Shown here piece by piece: positions 1-5,056 of a stretch of DNA of 5,056 nucleotides; position 1 is the first letter of the stretch, and each line of letters starts with the position of its first letter. Source of the stretch: Chloroflexota bacterium (GTDB taxonomy: Bacteria > Chloroflexota > Anaerolineae > B4-G1 > SLSP01); contig JAAZNO010000126.1 in NCBI GenBank assembly GCA_012798275.1, positions 1 to 5,056 of the forward strand, written 5' to 3'. A program made the position numbers and the translations under genes. The notes beneath the pieces are model-generated. The model saw only the letters and a program-made list of their open reading frames with translations, was not told the origin of the DNA and searched no databases.

Positions 1-69
1 CTGTTGTTTGTGGCGGCGCTGCGCGAGGATCAGCTCGCGGGGCAGGCGCTCACCCTGGCGCGGAGTTGA
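1..69 (+). CDS. 3' end of an unidentified protein-coding gene (partial)
   Basis: Frame 1 is open from the window edge to a TGA at 67-69 and encodes 22 residues ending in ...GQALTLARS. The segment is G/C-rich at third positions like the other genes here, and it runs in the same direction as the RNA unit and enolase that follow. It is too short to assign a domain or function. No strong terminator lies between its stop and the promoter at 107-135, so its transcript may read into the RNA unit. It could also be a chance open frame at the window edge. Confidence 0.5.
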   Translation: MLFVAALREDQLAGQALTLARS

Positions 70-78
70 GGCGCGGGA

Positions 79-97
79 GTTTTAAGCGGGTTTTAAG
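79..97 (+). repeat. Two direct copies of GTTTTAAG, 11 bp apart
   Basis: GTTTTAAG occurs at 79-86 and again at 90-97, separated by CGG, so the copies sit about one helical turn apart. They end 9 bases upstream of the predicted -35 box of the RNA unit. That position suits an activator site or an A/T-rich UP-like element, but this is inference from spacing only. Confidence 0.4.
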
Positions 98-106
98 GAA
101 ATCCCC

Positions 107-135
107 TTGATTTTGTGACCCTGGAAGGTTATGGT
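107..135 (+). promoter_or_regulatory. Sigma70-like promoter of the structured RNA
   Basis: The -35 box is TTGATT at 107-112 and the -10 box is TATGGT at 130-135. Each matches the consensus at 4 of 6 positions, and the spacer is the optimal 17 bp. The predicted transcript start is about 142, exactly where the 5' strand of the long closing stem begins (143-152). This agreement between promoter and fold is the main reason to trust the call. Confidence 0.6.
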
Positions 136-141
136 AAAGCT

Positions 142-433
142 AGTGAGTCCCAAGTATGGGATTTAGAAAAGCAGGAGAGGGTAACCGACAAAACACTCTG
201 GAGGTACGGCCAATGTTCTGATCTTGGGCGGAAGACCAGAACCGGGGCCGTTGACCGGGGAAATCGGATTTTCCCTGGGGACGAGTGCGAGAGGGCTCAA
301 AGTCACCGCACTCAGAACCGAAAGAGGGTGCCCCTGTGGAGGGGAGTACACTCGACTGCTTGGGCCATCCGAAAATACCTGGGACTCATACTTATTGAGG
401 GCCGCGCCGATCTGCAGATCGGCGCGGTTTTTT
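142..433 (+). ncRNA. Candidate structured non-coding RNA of unknown family, about 290 nt
   Basis: A promoter and an intrinsic terminator bracket a stretch that folds well. A closing stem pairs 143-152 with 380-389 (ten pairs, one G-U). Inside it, 203-206 can pair with 376-379 and 208-213 with 360-366 (one bulge). Four hairpins follow: 215-225/232-242 (one A-C mismatch, GGGCGG loop); 257-263/270-276 (UCGGAU loop); 283-289/307-313, a perfect 7-bp stem with a 17-nt loop; and 326-334/341-353, two helices split by a 4-nt bulge with a UGUGGA loop. Short open frames cross it, but none has a convincing ribosome site. I found no RNase P core (GGAAAGUCC/ACAGAA), no tmRNA T-loop (GUUCGA), no SRP GGAAG...AGCA element, and no 6S-type single long stem. 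Known riboswitch signatures (SAM, TPP, FMN, cobalamin, c-di-AMP, fluoride) were not recognised. It could be a trans-acting RNA, a guide-type RNA, or a divergent known family. The unit looks real; the identity is unknown. Confidence 0.6.
402..433 (+). terminator. Strong intrinsic terminator of the structured RNA
   Basis: CCGCGCCGATCTG at 402-414 is followed directly by its exact reverse complement at 415-427, a perfect 13-bp palindrome, and then by six T at 428-433. In RNA the centre would open to a small loop. It separates the RNA unit from the enolase promoter, which argues against the RNA being a simple 5' leader of enolase, although an attenuator role cannot be excluded. Confidence 0.9.
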
Positions 434-488
434 GCGCGCGCGGCTGAAGTGTCACTGTCATAAATGAGTCCCGCGATGAGCGCCACGT

Positions 489-516
489 TTGCCCTATGGC
501 TGCTTTGAGGTATCAT
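489..516 (+). promoter_or_regulatory. Predicted promoter of the enolase gene
   Basis: The -35 box is TTGCCC at 489-494, the spacer is 16 bp, and the -10 box is TATCAT at 511-516 (5 of 6 matches to TATAAT). The predicted start is near 523, giving a leader of about 80 nt. That leader has only small stems (540-543/549-552 and 555-559/571-575), and I recognise no riboswitch in it. The -10 box is good and the -35 box is average. Confidence 0.5.
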
Positions 517-591
517 GAGCCTGGCATTGAGACCCTGCGGCGTGAATGACGCTTGTGATCAAATCCAGGAATCACCAAGAATTAGTTTAAT

Positions 592-1889
<1,298 letters not shown>

Positions 1890-1918
1890 GGCGAAAAAGC
1901 GGGGCAGTGAAAAAGCGC

Positions 1919-1953
1919 ATCAGCGAGCCGGAACACCGGCTCGCTGATTTTTT
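1919..1953 (+). terminator. Intrinsic terminator after enolase, possibly bidirectional
   Basis: ATCAGCGAGCCGG at 1919-1931 pairs perfectly with 1936-1948 around an AACA loop. A run of T at 1948-1953 follows, 30 bases past the enolase stop. On the minus strand the same stem is followed by GCGC and then five T (plus-strand A at 1910-1914), so it may also stop the convergent lipoprotein transcript, less efficiently. Confidence 0.92.
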
Positions 1954-2046
1954 ATGCCATGGATTGACGCCTGACCAGGTCCCCTTCAACAAGCCTTGAG
2001 TGTCAGCCGGGGGATGGCTCACCAGACGAACGGCCTTCGCGCGCCG

Positions 2047-2065
2047 CCGCAGAAAACTACTGCGG
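2047..2065 (-). other. Small hairpin with the lipoprotein stop codon in its loop
   Basis: CCGCAG at 2047-2052 pairs with CTGCGG at 2060-2065, and the 7-base loop holds the TAG stop of the minus-strand gene. There is no T run on either strand, so it is not a standard terminator. It may protect the mRNA end or be a by-product of G/C-rich sequence. Confidence 0.25.
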
Positions 2066-3223
2066 ACGCCCGAAATCGGCGATAAAATAGTAGCTGCCCA
2101 GGTGATTGGGCACGACGGCGATGCCGATTTCCGTCACCCAGGTGCTCAGGATAGTGCGGCGATGCCAGTCATCGGGCGGAACCTCGTCCATCCACCAGAA
2201 GACGGCCTGCTGCGGCGTCTGGCTATACACGATGCACTCCGCCGCGCCGATGGCAGGATACCCGGCGCGGAGCACCCGCATCTTGACGGTCGAGCCGTCT
2301 GAGCCGGTGTGATTGCAGGAGCCGCGCTGTTGACAATCCAACCCGTGGAGATAGGCCGCCTGCGCGAGCGTGTCGTTCCAGGTGAAGGGGCCCAGCCCGG
2401 CGGCGGCGCGCTCGGCGTTGATGCGGGCGAAGACCTCCGCGGGCCAGCCAGCGATTTCGGCAGGCGCGGTACTGGCTGCCGGCGGCGCGGCGATCGGCGT
2501 GAAGGCGGCGATGGGGGCGTCAGCGGCGACCGGCGCGGGCGTGGCCACGCTCGCCGCGGCGGCGACGACAGGTGGCGTGGCAACAGGGGCCGCGGCTGCC
2601 TCGAGGGGGACATCCAGCGGCAGGACCAACGCCTGCCCGAGGTGGAGCACATCGGCGTCGGTGAGCTCGTTCACGGCGACCAGGGCGACGAAATCCAGCC
2701 CGAACTGTTGGGCGATGTCAATGACCGTGTCACCGCTCTGAACTTCGTACACGGTCCAGAATGGCGAAGCGCCGCGCCAGGCGTCGGCCGCGGGAATTTC
2801 GAGCGTCTGCCCGGCGTAGAGCGTGGTGGAGCCGCCCATCTGGTTCGCCATCTGGATCGCCGCCATGGGCAGGCCGTAGTGCATCGCCAGCGCCAGGAGC
2901 GTGTCGCCCGGTTGGACGGTGTAGGAGGCGCTCGTTGGCGTCGCGACGACGGTTGGGCTTTCCGGCAAGGGGGTCGCGAGCGCGGTGCCATCGCTGCCGG
3001 CGATGCTTTCTGTGGGGACTCCCTCGTTCTCACGGGGCGCCGGCGTCGGCGTGATGGTGGGCAGGTTCAGATAGGTGAGCGTGGCGGTTGGGACGGGCGC
3101 GGCGGCCTCTGCCGTGAGGAACACTGACGACGTGAGTGCGGCCTGCTGGCAGGCGCTCAGCCCTCCCAACGCCAGCGCCGCGACGAGCAACGCCGCTATC
3201 CTCATCCCCCGTCTTGACCTCAT
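2057..3223 (-). CDS. Secreted lipoprotein with two LysM repeats and a C-terminal CAP/SCP domain
   Basis: The 388-residue product starts with a basic segment, a hydrophobic core and a lipobox LSAC at 22-25, so it should be exported and lipidated on Cys25. A Pro/Thr/Ala-rich spacer (about 33-97) follows. LysM repeats lie at about 100-145 (TVQPGDTL...LEIPA) and 157-203 (VQSGDTVIDIA...LVLPL); this family binds the N-acetylglucosamine backbone of peptidoglycan or related glycans. An Ala/Pro linker (about 208-255) leads to the CAP domain at 260-386, with INAERAAAGL, HTGSDGST, AECI and WHRRTIL. The usual CAP cavity residues are present: His305, Glu329 and His354. Cys297 and Cys303 could form a disulfide. 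CAP proteins have varied roles, so no activity can be named. A start at 3337 would add 38 residues ahead of the signal peptide, which is unlikely. Met7 (3205), preceded by a G-rich stretch, is an alternative start. The gene is convergent with enolase and divergent from the oxidoreductase. Confidence 0.9.
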   Translation of the reverse strand: MRSRRGMRIAALLVAALALGGLSACQQAALTSSVFLTAEAAAPVPTATLTYLNLPTITPTPAPRENEGVPTESIAGSDGTALATPLPESPTVVATPTSASYTVQPGDTLLALAMHYGLPMAAIQMANQMGGSTTLYAGQTLEIPAADAWRGASPFWTVYEVQSGDTVIDIAQQFGLDFVALVAVNELTDADVLHLGQALVLPLDVPLEAAAAPVATPPVVAAAASVATPAPVAADAPIAAFTPIAAPPAASTAPAEIAGWPAEVFARINAERAAAGLGPFTWNDTLAQAAYLHGLDCQQRGSCNHTGSDGSTVKMRVLRAGYPAIGAAECIVYSQTPQQAVFWWMDEVPPDDWHRRTILSTWVTEIGIAVVPNHLGSYYFIADFGRPQ

Positions 3224-3229
3224 GCGCTC

Positions 3230-3235
3230 ACTATA
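3230..3235 (-). promoter_or_regulatory. -10 box placing transcription start on the ATG (leaderless candidate)
   Basis: On the minus strand TATAGT (5 of 6 matches to TATAAT) ends 6 bases before the ATG at 3223, so the expected start nucleotide is the A of that ATG. No purine-rich ribosome site is well placed for this ATG. The -35 region (CTCGCG at 3253-3258) does not match consensus, which lowers confidence. Confidence 0.4.
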
Positions 3236-3288
3236 CCTGAAGTTGGACAAAACGCGAGCGTCTCGTTTTTCAGCGTGTTGATCCGGTG

Positions 3289-3294
3289 TACAAT
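3289..3294 (+). promoter_or_regulatory. Possible -10 box for the plus-strand oxidoreductase
   Basis: TACAAT matches TATAAT at 5 of 6 positions, and the predicted start is about 3301. The -35 region at 17-bp spacing is only TTTTTC, so support is weak. The leader to the gene at 3544 would be about 240 nt and would contain all the repeats listed between 3305 and 3517. Confidence 0.3.
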
Positions 3295-3304
3295 AGAACC
3301 ATTC

Positions 3305-3343
3305 AGATAGGAGACGCCTGGTGCTGGCGCACACCATCTATCT
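3305..3343 (+). repeat. Imperfect inverted repeat in the divergent intergenic region
   Basis: AGATAG at 3305-3310 pairs with CTATCT at 3338-3343 (plus a G-U), and GGTG at 3320-3323 pairs with CACC at 3332-3335, giving a two-part stem. If transcription starts near 3301, this hairpin opens the oxidoreductase leader. It is followed by A rather than T, so it is not a plus-strand terminator. Confidence 0.4.
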
Positions 3344-3350
3344 AAAAAAT

Positions 3351-3389
3351 GTGAGTGGTGAGCCGTGAGCAGAAACTGTGACGGCTCAC
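3351..3389 (+). repeat. Three tandem GTGAGNN heptamers forming a hairpin
   Basis: GTGAGTG, GTGAGCC and GTGAGCA lie head to tail at 3351-3371. The middle copy plus flank (3358-3366) is the exact reverse complement of 3381-3389, giving a 9-bp stem with a 14-nt loop. A register-shifted 7-bp stem (3364-3370 with 3384-3390) is also possible. The iterated GTGAGCC/GGCTCAC pattern looks like a dispersed intergenic repeat rather than coding or operator DNA. Confidence 0.55.
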
Positions 3390-3391
3390 GG

Positions 3392-3421
3392 GTCGGCTGG
3401 GGATTCCATCCCCAGCCTGAC
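3392..3421 (+). repeat. Near-perfect palindrome, GGCTGGGGAT stem
   Basis: GGCTGGGGAT at 3395-3404 pairs exactly with ATCCCCAGCC at 3408-3417 around a 3-nt loop. Three more pairs (3392-3394 with 3419-3421) form past a one-base bulge. No T run follows, so it is a poor terminator. It abuts the previous hairpin by two bases and appears to be one module of a composite repeat. Confidence 0.6.
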
Positions 3422-3428
3422 ACGAGCC

Positions 3429-3448
3429 CAACGCGCTGAAGCGCGGTG
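3429..3448 (+). repeat. Small palindrome CGCGC-TGAA-GCGCG
   Basis: CGCGC at 3432-3436 pairs with GCGCG at 3441-3445 around TGAA. Flanking CA/TG pairs (3429-3430 with 3447-3448) extend it past one A/G mismatch, as expected of a slightly decayed copy of a longer palindrome. A G/C-rich near-palindrome (GCCCCGGGGGC, 3464-3474) follows. Confidence 0.45.
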
Positions 3449-3491
3449 TTTGAGGACATAGCAGCCCCGGGGGCAAGGAATTTCTAATCTT

Positions 3492-3517
3492 ATTCGTGAA
3501 ATTCGTGTTCATTCGGG
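3492..3517 (+). repeat. Three iterated ATTCGTG-like units just before the ribosome site
   Basis: ATTCGTG occurs at 3492-3498 and 3501-3507, and ATTCGGG at 3511-3517, with periods of 9 and 10 bases. Iterated ATTCGTG(N) tracts resemble intergenic repeats I recall from many environmental bacterial genomes. This tract extends an open frame upstream of the oxidoreductase from a GTG at 3496, which would mislead a longest-frame start choice. Confidence 0.5.
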
Positions 3518-3527
3518 GCCATTTTCG

Positions 3528-3536
3528 AAGGAGGAG
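3528..3536 (+). promoter_or_regulatory. Ribosome binding site deciding the oxidoreductase start
   Basis: AAGGAGGAG precedes the ATG at 3544 with 9 nt after GGAGG. The upstream in-frame GTG at 3496 lies in repeat DNA without a comparable site, and the flavin-binding strand begins right at the 3544 start (MKCVIIGSG). Confidence 0.8.
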
Positions 3537-3543
3537 CAGCTCT

Positions 3544-4740
3544 ATGAAATGCGTGATTATTGGCAGCGGCGTCGCCGGCATGACGGCAGCCCTCGATCTG
3601 GTCAAGGCCAAGGGTGTGGAAGTGGATCTCTACACCGACGAAGTGCATCCCTACTATTACCGTCCTCAGGTCACCAACTTCCTCGCGGGGGTGGTGCCGC
3701 TTGAGCGCGTGTTCCTTCATCCGCTCACGTGGTACGAGGAGCGTGGCGTGCGGATGCATTTGAACTCGCCTGTCGCGCGCCTGGAGCCAGAGCAGCGGCA
3801 AATTGTCCTGGAGGACGGCACGGTCGTGCCCTACGACAAGCTCTTGCTGACGACCGGCAGCTACCCCTTCGTGCCGCCCATCGAGGGCGTGAAGAGGCCC
3901 GGCGTGTTCACCGTGCGGACCCTCAGCGATGCGCTGGCGATCAAGGAGTATGCCCTGCAGTGCCGTCAGGCGGTGGTGGTCGGCGGCGGGCTGTTGGGAC
4001 TGGAAGCCGCGCGCGGTCTGAAAGGCATGGGGCTGGAGGTGACGATCGTGGAATTCATGCCCCGGCTGATGCCTGTGCAGCTCGATGCTGACGGTGCGGC
4101 GATCCTGCGGAACTTCGTCGAAAGCCAGGGTTATCACGTCTTCCTGGGGACGAGCGTTAAAGCCGTGGTGGGGGACGGAAAAATGGACGGCGTGGTCCTC
4201 TCCAGCGGCGAGACCGTGCCGGCGCAGCTCCTGATCGTCGCGGCGGGCGTGCGTTCCAACACCACGCTGGCGCAGGCAGCCGGCCTGACGCTGGATCGCG
4301 GGGTGGTGGTGAACGCGCAGATGCAGACGAGTGCGCCGGACATCTACGCTGCGGGCGATGTGGCGCGCTTTGAGGGCATTTGTTGGGCCATCGTGCCGAC
4401 GGCGCAGGCACAGGCGCGCGTCGCTGTCTCCAACCTCCTGGGGCAGCCGGCCTACTACGAGAACCTCCCGCCGACGACGACCCTCAAAGTGATGGGCATT
4501 GAGGTCAACTCCATGGGGACGATTAATCCCCCTGATAACGCCCATGAGGCTTTCCAGTTCACGGCGCCCGACGCCTCGGTGTATCGGAAGATTGTCTTGC
4601 AGCACGCGGAGGGCGGCAGCGTGATCGTGGGGGCGATCACGATTAACGACAAAGTGCTGGCGAAGAAATTGGGCGCCCTCATCGAGCAGCGCGCGCCCCT
4701 GACCGCGGCAGAAGCGCAGTCGCTCGTCCAGGGGGCGTAG
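3544..4740 (+). CDS. FAD-dependent NAD(P)H oxidoreductase, rubredoxin-reductase/NirB-like family
   Basis: The 398-residue product is a class I pyridine nucleotide-disulfide oxidoreductase-fold flavoprotein that should pass electrons from NAD(P)H through FAD to a partner. The FAD Rossmann motif GSGVAG lies at 7-12, the TTG motif at 103-105, the NAD(P)H Rossmann motif GGGLLG at 147-152, and the second FAD motif AAGD at 269-272. Glu170 at the end of the second strand of the NAD domain favours NADH over NADPH by family rules. The RLMPVQLD stretch (174-181) and C-terminal TTLKVMGIEVNSMG region resemble NADH-rubredoxin reductases and the N-terminus of nitrite reductase NirB. There is no CxxxxC active-site disulfide; the only cysteines are 3, 140 and 280. 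It is therefore neither a lipoamide/glutathione-reductase type nor, since no Cys lies near residue 42, a typical Cys-dependent NADH oxidase. The acceptor is unknown, as no rubredoxin or ferredoxin gene is in view. Confidence 0.92.
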   Translation: MKCVIIGSGVAGMTAALDLVKAKGVEVDLYTDEVHPYYYRPQVTNFLAGVVPLERVFLHPLTWYEERGVRMHLNSPVARLEPEQRQIVLEDGTVVPYDKLLLTTGSYPFVPPIEGVKRPGVFTVRTLSDALAIKEYALQCRQAVVVGGGLLGLEAARGLKGMGLEVTIVEFMPRLMPVQLDADGAAILRNFVESQGYHVFLGTSVKAVVGDGKMDGVVLSSGETVPAQLLIVAAGVRSNTTLAQAAGLTLDRGVVVNAQMQTSAPDIYAAGDVARFEGICWAIVPTAQAQARVAVSNLLGQPAYYENLPPTTTLKVMGIEVNSMGTINPPDNAHEAFQFTAPDASVYRKIVLQHAEGGSVIVGAITINDKVLAKKLGALIEQRAPLTAAEAQSLVQGA

Positions 4741-4755
4741 GCCGCGAGAAGCCTC

Positions 4756-4769
4756 GTCGCCGCTGCGAC
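4756..4769 (+). other. Small stem-loop in the gap after the oxidoreductase
   Basis: GTCGC at 4756-4760 pairs with GCGAC at 4765-4769 around CGCT. It lacks a T run, and the 117-base gap up to 4857 shows no convincing intrinsic terminator or promoter. The downstream gene may therefore share the oxidoreductase transcript. Confidence 0.25.
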
Positions 4770-4857
4770 ACGCCTGGCGGGGTAATTTCATCCCGGCGGC
4801 GCTGCTTCGGCGGTTACTTTACCTATGTCGTACTTTGATCGCGCTGAGGTTATTCCC

Positions 4858-5056
4858 ATGAAAAATCTGTTTTGGAACGCATCGGAGCGGCGCGTGCGCA
4901 CCTTGTGGCGGCTCGTGGGCCAGATTGCGCTGTTGCTCATTCTCACGACGTGTTTGGGTATGGCTCTTATCTTGCCGGCGATTATCGGCAATGGCCTGGA
5001 AGAGGAGCTCCGCATCGAGGGGCCCTTGTTGTGGCTGGCGAACCTGGCGATGTTCC
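4858..5056 (+). CDS. N-terminus of a membrane protein, possibly a CPBP-family intramembrane protease (partial)
   Basis: The frame runs from an ATG at 4858 to the window edge (66 codons). A GAGG ribosome site at 4846-4849 has 8-nt spacing. An in-frame ATG at 4825 would add 11 residues but lacks a ribosome site. The visible part has a short basic/aromatic N-terminus (MKNLFWN, then ERRVRTLWRL), a hydrophobic segment at about 19-43 that looks membrane-spanning, an acidic turn (EEE at 48-50), and the start of a second hydrophobic stretch at about 56. This opening recalls bacterial CPBP proteins, but the defining Glu-Glu and His motifs would lie beyond the window. The membrane assignment is fairly safe; the family is a guess from memory. 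Confidence 0.65.
   Translation, partial: MKNLFWNASERRVRTLWRLVGQIALLLILTTCLGMALILPAIIGNGLEEELRIEGPLLWLANLAMF

Noticed and set aside
142..433. RNase P RNA, tmRNA, SRP RNA or 6S RNA
   Set aside because: The conserved core motifs are absent. The closest resemblances (GGGGAAATCGG at 257-267, CCAGAACC at 236-243) are in the wrong order and form local hairpins instead of the RNase P P4 helix.
115..447. Open frames on both strands across the structured RNA region (for example 110 residues from a GTG at 115)
   Set aside because: There is no ribosome binding site, the products look like no protein family, and the frame reads through the terminator palindrome. The start also overlaps the predicted promoter.
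2309..3127. 272-residue plus-strand open frame opposite the lipoprotein gene
   Set aside because: Its Gly/Arg-rich composition is typical of an antisense shadow. The minus strand carries a lipobox, two LysM repeats and a CAP domain.
3224..3337. 38-residue N-terminal extension of the lipoprotein from an ATG at 3337
   Set aside because: It would place a charged, non-hydrophobic segment ahead of an otherwise normal lipoprotein signal peptide, and it has no ribosome site. The -10 box at 3230-3235 would fall inside the coding region.
3351..3421. CRISPR array or terminator made of the repeats
   Set aside because: The repeat units differ in sequence, spacing and length, there are no regular spacers or cas genes, and no hairpin is followed directly by a T run on either strand.
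3496..3543. 16-residue N-terminal extension of the oxidoreductase from a GTG at 3496
   Set aside because: The extension is translated repeat DNA. The ATG at 3544 has an excellent ribosome site and starts exactly at the flavin-binding strand.
3490..4791. 433-residue open frame antisense to the oxidoreductase
   Set aside because: It has a His/Arg-rich composition and no domain, and it mirrors a gene with two clear Rossmann motifs. It is longer than the true gene only because stops are rare in that frame.

Overview
The window is high in GC, with strong G/C third-position bias in its genes. It reads as chromosomal DNA from a free-living bacterium, probably of the phylum Chloroflexota (Anaerolineae-like). 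That placement is an inference. It rests on the Ala/Pro/Thr-rich lipoprotein with LysM and CAP domains, the start of a CPBP-like membrane protein, the mosaic of short palindromic repeats between genes, and the general look of the enolase. No phylogenetic marker was tested. There are no tRNA or rRNA genes, CRISPR arrays, transposases or phage genes.

Layout from left to right: (1) the last 22 codons of an unidentified plus-strand gene (1-69). (2) A compact transcription unit with a sigma70-like promoter (107-135), a predicted start near 142, and a 13-bp palindrome plus six T (402-433). The roughly 290 bases between fold into a 5'/3' closing stem and several internal hairpins. I cannot match this to RNase P RNA, tmRNA, SRP RNA, 6S RNA or a known riboswitch, and it is the best candidate here for something undescribed. 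(3) A promoter and ribosome binding site leading into a complete enolase gene (606-1889) with its own strong terminator. (4) A convergent minus-strand gene (2057-3223) for a lipoprotein with two LysM repeats and a C-terminal CAP/SCP domain, whose start codon coincides with the transcription start predicted from a -10 box, suggesting a leaderless message. (5) A 320-base divergent intergenic region with at least four palindromic or iterated repeat units. (6) A plus-strand FAD/NAD(P)H oxidoreductase (3544-4740) of the rubredoxin-reductase/NirB-like family. (7) The first 66 codons of a membrane protein (4858 onward), possibly a CPBP-family intramembrane protease.

The genes do not form one obvious pathway. 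Enolase is glycolytic housekeeping, the lipoprotein belongs to the cell envelope, and the oxidoreductase is an electron-transfer flavoprotein whose partner is not in view. Each complete gene appears to have its own signals. Only the oxidoreductase and the membrane protein might be co-transcribed (117-base gap, no clear terminator).
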